Shown here: positions 11,721 to 25,100 of the stretch, piece after piece | Position numbering within the stretch: the first letter of the stretch is position 1 | Layout: every line of letters starts with the position of its first letter | From: Lepus europaeus | Taxonomy: Eukaryota > Chordata > Mammalia > Lagomorpha > Leporidae | Length of the DNA stretch: 64,000 nt | Assembly (NCBI RefSeq): GCF_033115175.1 | Contig: NC_084827.1 | Span: 180,752,388-180,816,387 of the forward strand | Direction of reading: 5' to 3' | The notes under the pieces: generated by a model | The model's input: only the letters and a program-made list of their open reading frames with translations | Told to the model about the DNA's origin: nothing | The model's database searches: none | Translations under genes and position numbers: made by a program

Positions 11721-12732
11721 AGGCCCGGGCTCACCACGTCGAAAGCCCCTGCAGTGGACTGGCCTGCTGGCTCTCTGAGGGCAGAGCTACATGTAACAGG
11801 CCAAGACGGAAGCTTGAGGCCCCATCATCACCCCTAAAGGACACCCCAGACCCCTTACCAGTCACCCCCACCGCAGCCCCCGGAACACCGCGGCCACGGC
11901 CCAGCCCAGCCGGCTGCTTTCTCTCCAGGGACGCGCCCGCTGGGCATTCCACCCCGGACACCAGGGGCGACGCGGCCCCACCACCATCCCCTCCCCCGCA
12001 TCTCGCCGACCCCCACCACTCTGAGCTCTCAGGGCCGGCGCGTGGGCGCCCCAGGTCCAGCGTCACCCACCGCGGAGCCACCACGCCCGCCCCTGCTGAT
12101 GGTCTCAGTCCCCGCGCTCGGGCTTGGTCTGCGAGGAGCCGGGCAGGTGCGCACAGACGCGCGGCCACCGCCCTTCCAAGCGCACCCCAACCATGGGATC
12201 CCGGGGCGCTGCGACCCCGAGGCTGGCGGGCGGCGTCTCAGGGTCACGGCCCGGCCAGGTCGGGTGGGTGGGGGTCTGTGCTGAGAGGGGCGGCGCCCCG
12301 GAAAGCGGAGCCCCGCGGACCCCGCGGACCCCGCCTAGCAAACCTGAGCGGAAGCGCACGGCGTGAGGGAGGGTCGGGCTCTGGGGCGGGACGCTGCGGG
12401 GAGACGGGGACCCCAGTGACACCCGACCCCTGCGGCCCCGCGGGTACCGCCCGCACTCGTGTCCCCGCCGCAGTCCGCCACCGCACACCTCGCGGAGACG
12501 GCGCAGTTCCGGGAGGGACAGAGGGAAGCACTCCATCTCCTCGCCCGGGCTCAGAGCGGCGGCCGGGCGCCCCCGGTTCTGCGCAGGGCAAATCTGCACG
12601 TACAGGCCCTGAACTCCACAGCCGCCCCGCTCCCGGGCGGGATCCGGGGCCCGGCGGCGCCCGCCTCGAGCCTCGGCCGGGGACAGCGCGGCCCCGTGAC
12701 CCCCGCACAATCGTGCCCGTGCTGTCCCAGCC

Positions 12733-12740
12733 ACTTCCGC
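12733..12740 (-). promoter_or_regulatory. ETS-type site
   Basis: ACTTCCGC, followed by CATC, is the reverse of a GCGGAAGT ETS/GABP core and overlaps a CCGCCAT-like YY1 motif. Such pairs are frequent in CpG-island promoters. The motif is seen; occupancy is inference. Confidence 0.45.
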
Positions 12741-12828
12741 CATCGAGCGTCCATCACCTTCCTGTCCTGCGCACTGGGCGACCTCGGGCGGGCACAAGCT
12801 CCGCCCTTTCCGCCGGCCGCCGCGCGCC

Positions 12829-12836
12829 CCGGAAGT
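12829..12836 (+). promoter_or_regulatory. ETS/GABPA-type site
   Basis: CCGGAAGT is the optimal core for GABPA-class ETS factors, about 250 bp upstream of the COPS8 start codon and within the CpG island. Confidence 0.55.
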
Positions 12837-12961
12837 GGTTTCCCGCGACGGCTGGCTGGTCCTCCCAACCACCGAGAGTGCCGCCCAGAGCGCCGGCGCA
12901 CGCTCCCTCGCCACCTCCTATCCCTGCGTCCGCGGCGCCCCGGGCCTTGCCGGGACCTCTG

Positions 12962-12973
12962 TGCGCATGCGCA
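12962..12973. promoter_or_regulatory. NRF1 site, perfect palindrome
   Basis: TGCGCATGCGCA matches the NRF1 consensus on both strands and lies 111 bp before the start codon, the usual distance for sites at or just upstream of the transcription start in housekeeping promoters. Confidence 0.7.
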
Positions 12974-13083
12974 GGAGCGCTGGGCCGCGGCGACGGCGTG
13001 GTGCGTCATCGGGGTGCGACGCCCCGGGGGACCGTGCGGGGTTTGGCTGGCTGGAAGGGGCGGCGGCGAGACCGGGCGGGAAG

Positions 13084-13161
13084 ATGCCAGTGGCGGTGAT
13101 GGCAGAAAGCGCCTTCAGCTTCAAGAAGCTACTGGATCAGTGCGAGAACCAGGAGCTCGAG
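13084..13161 (+). CDS. COPS8: COPS8 coding exon 1 (residues 1-26)
   Basis: Encodes the N-terminal helix, [13 protein letters not shown] to QELE, and ends at a codon boundary before donor GTAGCC. The exon sits inside the CpG island. The 5' UTR upstream is GC-rich and has no in-frame ATG immediately ahead of the start. Confidence 0.96.
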
Positions 13162-16100
13162 GTAGCCGCGTGCCGCGCGCTGGGAGGAGCTCCGGGGCCG
13201 CCCCCGGGCTCCGGGCGGCGCCGGTTTCCAGGGTAACGGGCTGGGGCGCGCGGAGAGCGGGCGCGGGACGTGGGCCCGGGCGCCCGCACTGCTCGGCCGC
13301 TGCCGGACGCGGGGGGCCGCCCGGGGCGCTCGGTGTCCGGGAAGCAGGCGCGGGGTGCGTGACCCGCGGACACGCACACGCGTGGAGGGAGCGGGGCCCG
13401 GCGAGCCGTGCTCCGTGCGGGCCCGGGGAAGGCGGCCGCTGAGTGCCCGGTGCGCGGGGCCGGGCGGGGCTGTGTCTGCAGCCGCCGGGGGCTGGCGTTT
13501 CAGTCTGGTTGTTGTTTTTAAATTTGCCTGAGAGGCACCGTTGGAGGCCGTCCGTCCTCTGCTCCACTGCCCAAATGGCCGCCAGGGCCAGGGCTGGGCC
13601 AGGCTGGAGCCGGGAGCCTCTTCCAGGTCTCCCACGCGGGAGCAGGGGCCCAGGACTCGGCCGTCTCCCAGGCCACAGCAGGGAGCGGGATCGGAGCTGG
13701 AGCAGCCGGGTCTCGAACCTGCGCCCCTGTGGGACGCTGGCGCCGCGGGCCGCAGCCCTACCCCGGAAGATTTAAATCTGGATTTCTTTTCCTTGGTGTG
13801 GATAAGAGTCAAGGACTCTTGCCTTTCTGGCGTTCTAGGCTCCTGGCGGAATTGCGACGCCCCCGGTGTATGGCCAGCTGCTGGCTTTGTATCTGCTGCA
13901 TAACGACATGTGAGTACCTGCAATGACGTGCCAGTGCCCTTACCTGTACGGCCACCCTGGGGTTCCCGGGAGCCCCGAGGGTCTGCACAGAGGGAGCGGC
14001 CTGCACTGCACTACGGTGGCCGGGTCCTGTAGCTCCTCCTCCTCCTAAGGAGAATACTGGGTTTGTAGGGAGACGCAGACAGGCAGGCGAGGAGCTGCAG
14101 GCGGCTGGTTCACCCCCGGGTGCCTCAGCGGCCGGGACTGGTCCAGACCACAGCTGGGAGCCCAGAGCGCCACCCAGGAACCCACTCCCACGAGCCGGCC
14201 CCGCCGTGTGGGTTGGCAGGAGGCAGAGGCAGGAGCCGGAGTGGGCTGTGAGGCTGGGCAGCCTGGGCCCTGGAAGCGGGCGCCTGAACCCCGGGCGCGT
14301 GCCTGCCGGCGCCATCTTCCGAGTCTTTTCCCGCAGAGCCTTTGAAGAACCCTCGGGTCTGAGAGTCAGCTCGGTTCATGAGAAAGTGCGGGGCGCATGA
14401 CTCTTTCCAAAGACCATTTCTGGCTTTTTTGCCTTTTTTAAAAATTGTCCTCTGACCTCTGCCCAGCCGATGGCCCCTGTTGTCAGCAGGCCCAGAGAAG
14501 CTGCCGGGAGGTGAGGGCCGGCAGGGCTTTGCTGCCGACTCGCCGAGAGCTCCTGGGAGCCTTTTCTTAGAGGGTGACCCGTTCCTGCTCACTGGGAGAC
14601 GTCAGAACGCTCACGGGGTCGCTGTGACCCCAGTGACGCCTGATGGTTTTCTTCTACATTTCTCTGAGCCCTTTCTTTCCTGTCTGCCTAGAAACTGAGC
14701 TGGGCTCTCTGCCTCCATCGTGTGAGTCACCCGCTTTGTTTCCTGTGGCCCCATCACAGGGTTGTCCTGGTCCAGGTTTCTCCCCCAAATCCCCCAACTG
14801 TGGAGGTTCTGGGGGCGGGGCTGTGAGGAGGACAAAGCCTGGGCACCCTCCTCCCGGGAAGGCCAGACCTTGGAAGCGCGTTCCTTTGTTTGCTTCCATA
14901 TCTGGGTGGATATTTGGGCAGTTCTGTGTAAATCTTTGTATTTTTGATGTTGGCTTAATTCAGGATCTGAACCATTAATTCAGAAATTCACTAAAAATGG
15001 CAGAATGTTACGTTGATGAAAATATTTCTTGTCTTTTTTTCTTGAGAATTACTCTTAATTCCCCAGAACAAATTCATATAAAATTAAGTTTTACTCTGTA
15101 TTATGTGTAGAGTATTTTAAATTAACTTCTATTTTCATTAGGACCTAGTCATTTCAAACATTTTTTATTGATTGCTCTTTGCACTGGTTTACATTAGGAA
15201 TAACGCAAGATACCTTTGGAAGAGAATACCACCTGCCATAAAGTCTGTAAGTAACCTGTGTTACTTTCACGTGGTGATAACATTGACTGACCTGGAAATT
15301 CCTTAAAGCGGTTTCCTTCCCGTGTCACTGAAGTTGTCATTAAGCTGGTGTTAAAGGTGAGAACCGACCTCAGTCGCTGCAGTCAGAAACGAGAACTTCC
15401 CTGGGATGGCGGAGGGGTCGGCTCGGCTTCCCCGGTCATTGCAGCTGCACCGCTGAGCCAGGCCACACGAAGGGCTGGGGCGGTGGCAGCAGAGGGGGGA
15501 TTTTCAACGGAGCTGTGCAGGTTCCTGAAACAGAAGTGACTTTGAGACTGGTGCATACACTCCTGTTCTGAAATGGTTATTCGCAGCGTTGGGATTGTCT
15601 GTCCAGTTAGGAGATTGGGTTTCTTGTTTTGGATGGAGAAGCAAGCGAAAAGCTTCTTCCCCAGTGGGCCGCAGTGGTTCTTGGGCTTCAGGTGAGTCCC
15701 TGTGTCTCCGTGAGTGGGAAGGGAGTTTTCAGCTGGTCTCTGCGTGGGACCAGGAATCCACCTCAGGTTGTGGTTGGTTCTCAGCCGGACATCGGATTAG
15801 TGTTTTTACTCCCATCCTTTCCCAGAGGTGCTGTGAAGTGAGGTGAGAAAGAGCTGTCCATTAAGCACAGGGTCCCCGTGGTGGAGGCGCGAGGGTTTGT
15901 GGCCTCCTACGACGGCCTGTGCTGACCACTGGCTCTTGCTCGCGGCCCGAGGGCATCGTGCTATGTGTGTGGCAACTGCAGACGGGGCGCCTTTCGAATC
16001 AGCAGCACCGAGATACTTGGGGCCCAGGCTTAATCCTGAATGTGTGTGGATTGCTCTCTCAGCCCTTAATCCGCTGTGGTAATAAACATTTATAGCAAAT

Positions 16101-19100
16101 GAATAAAGAACTTTTACAGTACTGCTCATGCTGTTTAAAAACTGTTTGAATGTGGTTGGACTGAAAAAGTGATTGCATCTCTTAGAAGGAACGTTAGATT
16201 TTGTGTGGACGATGCAGCTACCACGTTGTACGTCTCTCTGACTTTTGCTTTAAGACGCAGTTGTTTACAGGAGGAGCACTTTGAAAGACTGTGACGTGTG
16301 TTACAGGCGAACTCTGAGCTCGGGGGGATCTGGTCGGTGGGACAGAGGATCTGGCAGAGGGATTTCCCTGGCATCTACACGACCATCAGCGCTCACCAGT
16401 GGTCCGAGACGGTGCAGCCCATCATGGAGGCGCTGAGAGGTGCGTTTCTCTGTGTTGGAAGTTAGAGCAGACCTTTCCCGAGGCTGCAGGGGTGGAGGGA
16501 GTCGGCTGGGGCGTTTTCTCAGGTGAGTGGGCAGCTTTCCGAGTTCGCATTTTATTTGGTTCAGAAGGCGCGGCCGCTTTCTGTTGCTGAGGCTGTGTCA
16601 GCAGTTCAGGGCTGCGTGTCTCAGTTTGATTCTAGATTAGAATTGCTCCTGTCGGGCTCTCTGCTACAATCCCCTGAGTTCACGGCGTGAGTGGGTAGAA
16701 GGTTTGGAATCCCTGCGGAAGTGGAGACTGGGTCAGCTTCGGCCTCGGCGGGTGACTGGCCGGCGGCTTCCCAGGCGAGCAGGCGCAGGACGGCTCCGGA
16801 ACGTGTAGGGGCTGACGCAGCGATGGGGCGACAGCAGGAGGCGGCTCCTTGACACTGGAGTGGAGAAAGCGGGGGTGCGGGGCAGGTGAGGGAGCGAAGG
16901 GAGGAGGGGGTGCGGCCGTGCGGGTCCCGTAGGGGCAGTGCTGGCATCACAGTGAACAGCCTTCGCCCCTGCTGTGGGCCTGAGAAGGGATAGTGGATTT
17001 CATGGTGTGGGCTGAGCGGCCCTAACTGAAAATCTGAAGTGCCCTCAAATCTTAGAAGTTTGTGAGCATGGACAGGACCTCACACATGGAGAATCCACTG
17101 CTGGCCTTGTGTGCTGTGCCACAGCCAAGTAGAGATCTACTGAAAGTATCGTCAAGTCACAGAGACAGTGTAGGGTGTATGTGAAACATAGAGGAATTGT
17201 GTGTTTAGGCGTACGTCGCATCCCCAGAGCACCTCATTAGGTGCAACTACCCCAATCCACAAAGCCTCAGAGCTGAAGCACTCGGCGTTTCCAGGCCTGT
17301 GTCTGGGGCAGCCTGGGACTGGCAGCGAGGGCCCGCGCCAGGGCCTCGGGCCAGCTCCGTGCAGCAGGCCGGTCGGCAGGAGCAGCCTCGGGCTCCTTAC
17401 TCAAGCCGCCTTGGGCTTTGGGTCGTCGCCCCGCAGATCTCTGTCATGTTGGGGGTCCCTGGGAAGCGGCCCGGTAGACCCCGGGAGACTGGAAGGTGCG
17501 TTGTGGGGGTGCGGACTGTGGGGCCGGGGCTCGTCCCTCAGTGGGAGTGACTCCTGCATTCTGGAACATTCGGTCAGCCTTCGGTGCTCCCCGCCGTCCT
17601 GGGACTCCGGCAGGTCCCCAGAGCCAGGAGTGCTGCTTGATGGTGGAGGGCGGCCCGTGGTGGGAGTGACTCCTGCATTCTGGAACATTCGGTCAGCCTT
17701 CGGTGCTCCCCGCCGTCCTGGGACTCCGGCAGGTCCCCAGAGCCAGGAGTGCTGCTTGATGGTGGAGGGCGGCCCGTGGTGGGTTTGAATTATTGCCAAA
17801 TTTTGCCAGATTGAATGTTTTGGTTTTTCATGTGTTACACACACACTTGTCTTCAAGTTAAAAACGCTGTCTCAGGTCTGTTCCTCTTTATTCTGAGTTA
17901 GTCCCAGTCCTGTTAGAAAATCAGAGACGGCTTAGGTGAGGTCGGGCCAGTGAGAGAATTGTTTCCACAGGAGACCCAGAAGGACTCGCTGTGGGCAGTG
18001 ACCCTTCTCCCCAGGGCCTCTGGGTGGGGTGAGGGCCAGGATGGCTGGAGCTGGAGATGGGCTGCCCCTGGCAGGCACAGAGGAATTTGGTTCCCTGGCC
18101 CCTGGCCCGAGGGTGCCTGCCTCCCCATGTACAGCATGGCTGGTGGGGCAGGTTGCACAGGGTGGGGCCGCTCACTGTCCCTGTGCCCCGGCATCGGCAC
18201 CTGGCGGTGAGCAGTCTGGTAGATGACAGGCACAGGAAGCGGAAGTTGAACAGCTGAACCGTAGCGAGCCTTTCTTAGGCCTCCGTTGTACTCAGCGCGT
18301 CCTGCCCTAAGTTTCCGCAGATCCCAGGTGCTGGCTCAGGGCCGGCGTCCGGGGTGTGACTGTGCGGTGGGAGTTCAGAGCTAGGGTTGCGTGGTGACTC
18401 TCGGGGTGCGGGGGTGTGAGTCACGGGCTGGGGCATGAGAAGCAGCCCATGTGGTGGCCTCTCCCTGACGCCGGGACCCTGACCCGCCACCCATGTTGTG
18501 GCTGCTCCTCCTGTTCCCCCCTTCCCGTCCCTCCTCTTCCGTTCACGTTCTAGCACGCTTCACTCTGGCCAGAACATAAGATTTAAAGTAAATATTTTAA
18601 TTTATGCTGATTTGCCTAATGAGCATAGTTTCCTGGTGTACACTCTAATTTTTCTAAAGAAACCAAAAAGGTGTTCCTTTTCCATTGTTACCTCGGTTCT
18701 TTCCCATTGAGTTGCCGTAGCTTTCAGTAGAAAATGTTTCTTTAAGATGTTTGAGGGGCAGAGGGTGAGGTATAGCGGATAAGGCTGCCACCACGAGGCC
18801 GGCATCCTATATGGGTGCTGGTTCAAGTCCTGGCTGCTCCGCTTCTGATCCAGCTCTCTGCTGTGGCCTGGGAAAGCAGTGAAAGATGGCCCAAGTCCTT
18901 AGATCCCTGCACCCGTGTGGGAGACCTGGAAGAAGCTCCTGGCTTCAGCCTCTTCCAGCCCCAGCCATTGTGGTCATTTGGGGAGTGAACCAGCAGATGA
19001 AAGATCTTTCTCTGTGTCTCCTGCTCTCACTAACTCTGACTTTCAAATTAAAAAAATACACATGTTTTAGAAATCTATGTTACATAGTTGGGTTGAAAGA

Positions 19101-22100
19101 TGGAGGGAGAGTAGAGGCTGGCCAGTGAAAGCTGGGGAGCACTGTAACTGAGCAGGACGCCGCACCCGTTTGTCCTGGTGTGACCACCCCCCAGCACGCG
19201 TGCAGCACAGGCCCTCGGGAGACCACCCCCCAGCACGCGCGCAGCGCAGGCCCTCGGGAGACCACCCCCAGCACGCGCACAGCGCAGGGCCTCGGGAGAC
19301 CACCCCCCAGCACGTGTGCAGCGCAGGCCCTCGGGAGACCACCCCCCAGCACATGTGCAGCGCAGGCCCTCGGGAGACCACCCCCCAGCACGTGTGCAGT
19401 GCAGGCCCTCGGGAGACCACCCCCCAGCACGTGTGCAGCGCAGGCCCTCGGGAGACCACCCCCCAGCACGTGCGCAGCGCAGGGCCTCGGGAGACCACCC
19501 CCCAGCACGTGTGCAGCGCAGGCCCTCGGGAGACCACCCCCCAGCACGTGCACAGCGCAGGCCCTCGGGAGACCACCCCCCAGCACGTGTGCAGCGCAGG
19601 CCCTCGGGAGACCACCCCCCAGCACGTGCACAGCGCAGGCCCTCGGGAGACCACCCCCCAGCACGTGTGCAGCGCAGGCCCTCGGGAGACCACCCCCAGC
19701 ACGCGCACAGCGCAGGGCCTCGGGAGACCACCCCCCAGCACGTGTGCAGCGCAGGCCCTCGGGAGACCACCCCCCAGCACGTGTGCAGCGCAGGCCCTCG
19801 GGAGACCACCCCCCAGCACGTGTGCAGCGCAGGGCCTCGGGAGACCACCCCCCAGCACGTGTGCAGCGCAGGCCCTCGGGAGACCACCCCCCAGCACGTG
19901 CACAGCGCAGGCCCTCGGGAGACCACCCCCCAGCACGTGTGCAGCGCAGGCCCTCGGGAGACCACCCCCAGCACGCGCACAGCGCAGGGCCTCGGGAGAC
20001 CACCCCCCAGCACGTGTGCAGCGCAGGCCCTCGGGAGACCACCCCCCAGCACTTGCTCACCGCAGGCTTCCCTGGGGCTGCTGGCCTCCCCAGGAGTAGG
20101 AAGTAGAGAGATAGCCCTGTAAAGAGCTTGGAAAGAAGGGGGTAGGTGGAACAGTGCACGCCATGGGGGGTTGATCTCTTGTTCCATGAGGCGTGTGGAG
20201 GTGAAGGCTTGGCTCGGCCGTCAGGAAAAAATTCTGTGTCCCATGTTGGAGGCTGGGTTGAGTCTCGCCTCCATACCGAATTCCATCTCCTGCTGTCGTG
20301 CGCCCTGGAGGCCGTGGTGAGGGCTCAGGTAGTTGGATCCCTGCCACCCATGTGGGGGATCTGGGTTAGTTCCAGGCTCCCGGCTTTTCTTAGGTCCTGC
20401 CCAGCCCTGCCTGTTTTGGGCATTTGAGGCATAAACCAGTGGATGAAAGACCTTTCTCTCTCTCTCAAACAAACAAACAAACAAAAATAAATAGACGTAT
20501 GCACTGCAGTGCTGTGAGCTCAGAGGAGGCAGGCGGTGGAAGGACACAGGCCAGAAGCCCGGGGAGAAGGTGCGAGGCCTGGAGAGCCAGGGGACTGGCG
20601 TGGAGCGAGCAGAGCAAACCGTCTGGCAGGGCCCCAGAACCATGGGGCTGGCCGTGTTACGGGGTGTGCACCAGTGGGTTAAATGTGCAGAATGAAAATG
20701 ACAGGCACTCCCTCAGCCTGCTGACAGCCACGTGGAGGAGCTCGTGGGTTACGCAAGAGCCCTGGGCAGGACCGGCCGGCTGGGTCAGCAGAGTTCTCCT
20801 CGGTCTCTGACGTGACTCCCTGTAGACGTGTAAGCCCGCCCAGCGTCACGTGCCCGTCCTCGGGATGCGATGCTGCTGCCGCCTGGTAGTCCTTTTATTT
20901 TTTTAAGCAATCAGAGTTAGACTTTTTATTTAAGATTTATGCCAGGAGCTCCTTCTGGGTCTTCCACACGGGTGCAGGGGCCCGAACACCTGGGCCATCT
21001 TCCACTGCTTTCCCAGGCCATAACAGAGAGCTGGATTGGACGTGGAGCAGCCGGGACTAGAACCAGCACCTGTATGGGATGCCAGCACCACAGGGCCGAG
21101 GCTTAGTCCACTGCGCCACAGCACCAGCCCCAGGCAGCCCTTCCTGGTGGGGCAGGAGCTGAGGACGTGGGGCGTCACTGAAGTCAGGCGTTTGATGCAG
21201 ACTTTGAAAGGTGGGTGTGGTCATTACTGGGGTTGTTCTGTGACACCCAGGGCTGCTCCTGCACCACAGAGCCTCCTGAGAAGGGAGGTGGGTTCCTGGG
21301 TTTTCTGCAGACCCTCCCGAGACGGGAGGCGCGTTCCTGGATTTTCCGCTCCAGTCATTCCAGTGTTTGTACGTGAAGTGAAAAAGTTACACGTTTACGT
21401 CCTCAATACAAAAATGTATTTGAATTACATTTTCTGGGCGCTTGAGTATTGTGCATATTGGCTCCTTTCCACCTTTCCATTTTCCTTGTCCTTTGGGAGA
21501 GGTTTTTCCATAAGTGTGAGAAATGCACCTGTTGTCTAGCAGTGTGGAGCCTCTCCCGTGGTAGGCACATACATGCACAGGCACTGCAGAAAGTTCATGA
21601 GAAGACGGAATTAAAGATAAGTTATTGTAGTGCAAGAAGAGTTAAAATCTGTACATAGTTGTAGCACAAAAGAAAAAAAACAGTTCCGTGAACTCTGAAG
21701 ATCTTTCATATATCTGGAGCTGTAATGCGTGTGATCATGTCTTGTTCATAAACATTGGACAGGAACAGTTTAACTGTGTTTTTGAACGCCTGCTCTTGGT
21801 TGCCTTTCTGCCACCCTCCGGCTCCCCCAGACGCAACAAGGAGACGAGCCTTCGCCCTGGTCTCTCAAGCGTACACCTCGATAATCGCAGACGACTTCGC
21901 GGCCTTCGTGGGGCTTCCTGTGGAAGAGGCCGTGAAAGGTAATTTTGTCTGCTTTGTAATCACAAATGAAAAATAGAGAAGTGTGTTCTCAGCTCACAGT
22001 TCCCACCTCTGAGAGCCTAGCGTCAGAGTGTGTGTGGGAAATTCGTGTGCATTTTTTAGGATAGTGATAAGAGACGCCCCCTGCAGGGTTTGGCCGGAAG

Positions 22101-25100
22101 CGGCCTTGAATCCAGCTCATTCTGGTTCTGCAGGAAGCAGATTTGTGAACCTCCACAGCGCTGACCCAGAAACTCCGTCCCGACTGACCTCACTGTCTGC
22201 ATCAGATGTCCTGGTTCCCCGTGCGTGGTGAAGGCCGCCCCCCGCTGCCCCTGTCAGCACGTTCACTTGCTGCCATTCCTTACTCAAACCCTGGGTGCTC
22301 TGCCCACTGGTGCCCACTGGTCTCCAAGGGACCCTGTGCGTTGTCCTGTCTCAGGTGGTACCCAGACTGTCGTGTCCACTTGCTGGGTTCTGGGGAACAT
22401 CGCACACACCCTGGTGCCTTGTTGAATGCTGATTTTCCAACTACAACAGGAGCCCAGTGGAGCACCACATCTTAGGCTTACATTTCCGGGGCTTGGCACA
22501 GTTCTAGGCACATGGAGAGCAGGTTAATGAACGTTCGTACATTGACTCATAGTGTTACTCAAGCAGTCATGTATTTGTTTGATGGCTAACTTATTATCTA
22601 CTGTGTAATATGGCCAATGCCCATGCTCCTATCTGACTGCCAGGGGGAGTCCAGCTACCATCCCGTCCCTTAGGCTAGTTGTGTGAGCTGGGGTAGATCA
22701 CTTGGCTCCCTAAGCTTTGTTTTCCATACCTGTTAACGCCCATATGTCCTGCTCCAGAGCTGGGACAGCTACATAGAGGATCCCGATACGGGCACCTAGC
22801 GTGGTCATTCATGGTCAGCCTTCTGTGTACATGGAACCTGTTGTTTCACCACCATCTTGGATGTTACCGATGAGATGATTAGTAAAGATATCCTATATGT
22901 TTTCCTTATGTCTGTTCTGAATAGTATTGATTAAGCTAATTCTGTGATACATAAACCAATGACACATTAGTGATTCTAGCAGCCTGATGAGGGGAAAATG
23001 AGGCTTTGATACATGTGCAAAAAATGTTTGCATGCTCTTTATAATACATCTTTTTAGTAAAAAATGCACATGTCTGCTTGAAACTAACCATGTCAGGTCT
23101 CCCATGCAAGTGATGTCATGTGGACAGGTTGTGGATCCGTTATTCCTTCCTGTTCATGTGAGATGCGCCTCCGTAGGTATCTTGGAGCAAGGATGGCAAG
23201 CTGACTCCTCCACAAGGATGGTGCTGCCCAGGAAGCCAGGTAGGTGGCACCCCTCACCCACGTGCAGGGGCAATGCTGCGCCATAGCCTTGGTTTTAAAT
23301 AATTTGATGAAAAATAACGCTGCAATAACTCAGTGGAAGTGTGTTTTAAATACACATGTGGATATAATGGATACTTAGGGTAGAAGGAAACACAATGGTC
23401 ACCTAATTTTTTTTTAGAAACACATTTCTTGTGTAAAAGATGATGTAGTTGTTTCATAATACTTATTACAACTAATTTGGCAAAATATCGGTCTTCATTT
23501 TTCTATTGATGGAGCCATTCCTCCTATTTTTTTAAGATTGATTTGTTTGAAAGAGTGAGAGAGGCAGAGACAGGAATTCCATCCGCTGTTTCACTCCACA
23601 AATGATTGCAGCAGCTGGAGCTGGTCCAGGCTGAAGCCAGGAGCCTGAGCCCCACCCAGGTCTCGCTCTCGGAAGTGAGCTGTGCTCATGCCTGCCTGGT
23701 GGCCTCTCTTCCTCCTACTTGTGGGAACATCCTTTTCTGCTGGTCTTTCGAGCTGAGTTTAATGCCCCTTCCATAAACTCCATCAACCCAGATTTCCTCC
23801 CCCGACTCTGCTTGCTGTGTAGATGTTGGTGAGCACACAGTCAGGTGTCACACAAATCTGTGTGCCCTGCTCTTGAGGATGGAGAGTGGAAGGCCCTGAG
23901 CCGCCAGTGTAGCTGGGCAGTAAAGACGCATGTAGTGAGGATTTGGATGCATCCCTGTGTGAGAACTAAATTGTCGCATGTGCATATTGCATTAGAAATG
24001 GCTTCTTCTGTTAAGAGGTCTTCACAGTGATGTCTGTCGTTTTTTTTAAATGCAGTTGCAGGAGCCCCAGATGTTTCCTTTAACAGATTTATTCCCTTAT
24101 CAGGTATGTACACGTTTTCATACACTCATGTAAAAATCATTGTTTCTCGCTTTTTTTTTTTTTTTTTTTTTTTTGTGGTATTTTGTGTATGTGTTTACCT
24201 TGCAAACAAAGATTAAGGTGCCATGCACTTGTAGTAATACATGGGTTATGAGAGTGAAGTTCTGTGCCCACTCTGGAGCTTGCTGACTGCCTGGCCTGTC
24301 TGTCCTGCAGTGGGGCCCTGCCAGCGCTTCTCCCCACAGTTGTGTTCAGAAGGCTTCCCTGGACTGATGGGTGCTCACCTAAACATTAGAAATAAGCTGC
24401 TTGAGGATGGGATGGGGTTCTTCTTGGGTGTTGTCCCTATAGCAGGACCTGGAACGTGAGAGGCACTTAGTAGTTACTTCCTCGATTAAATGCCACATGG
24501 GGAGGGGCCCTTCCGGGTGCAGGTGGGATGTGAACAGAGGTGTTAGCTAGTGCCAGTGTGGGAGAGCTCTTCGAGGTGGAGGTGTTACCCAGTAAGAGTG
24601 TGGGAGGGGCCTTCCAGGTGGAGGTGTTACCTAGTGAGAGTGTGGGAGGAGCCCTTCCGGGTGCAGGTGGGATGTGAACAGAGGTGTTACCTAGTGAGAG
24701 TGTGGGAGGGGCTTTCCAGGTGGAGGTGTTCCCTAGTGAGAGTGTGGGAGGGGCTTTCCAGGTGGAGGTGTTACCCAGTGAGAGTGTGGGAGGGGCCTTC
24801 CAGGTGGAGGTGAGATGTGAACAGAGGTGTTACCTAGTGAGAGTGTGGGAGAGCTCTTCGAGGTGGAGGTGTTACCCAGTGAGAGTGTGGGAGGGGCCTT
24901 CCAGGTGGAGGTGGGATGTGAACAGAGGTGTTCCCTAGTGAGAGTGTGGGAGGGGCCTTCCAGGTGGAGGTGTTCCCTAGTGAGAGTGTGGGAGGGGCCT
25001 TCCGGGTGCAGGTGGGATGTGAACAGAGGTGTTACCTAGTGAGAGTGTGGGAGAGCTCTTCGAGGTGGAGGTGTTACCCAGTAAGAGTGTGGGAGGGGCC

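Larger units (their letters stand above)
11870..13480. promoter_or_regulatory. COPS8: CpG-island promoter of COPS8
   Basis: Very GC-rich and dense in CpG, in contrast to the sequence on either side, and it spans the start codon at 13084. A TATA box is not evident, as is usual for housekeeping genes. Motifs near the likely start site include a palindromic NRF1 site at 12962-12973 and ETS sites at 12733-12740 and 12829-12836. Transcription probably starts somewhere in 12850-13070, but the exact base cannot be read from sequence. Open frames up to 327 codons in the island are by-products of high GC. Confidence 0.85.
16440..21830 (+). other. COPS8 intron 4, repeat-rich
   Basis: At 5.39 kb this is the largest intron of the gene. 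It contains a perfect 119-bp tandem duplication, three CSINEs and a 23-unit E-box minisatellite, each listed separately. The rest shows no coding similarity. Confidence 0.85.

Noticed and set aside
12105..13442. Open frames of 269-327 codons around the COPS8 promoter
   Set aside because: CpG-island composition rarely gives stop codons. The frames overlap each other and the real exon 1 in other phases, and have no recognisable domain.
16080..16106. AATAAA-type strings in intron 3 as a gene end
   Set aside because: They are followed by normal intron and by exon 4 with a good acceptor. Premature polyadenylation is possible but unsupported.
19067..20187. Open frames of 268-370 codons on both strands
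   Set aside because: They are translations of the 39-bp intronic minisatellite, open in about six frames. No start context, splice sites or domain.
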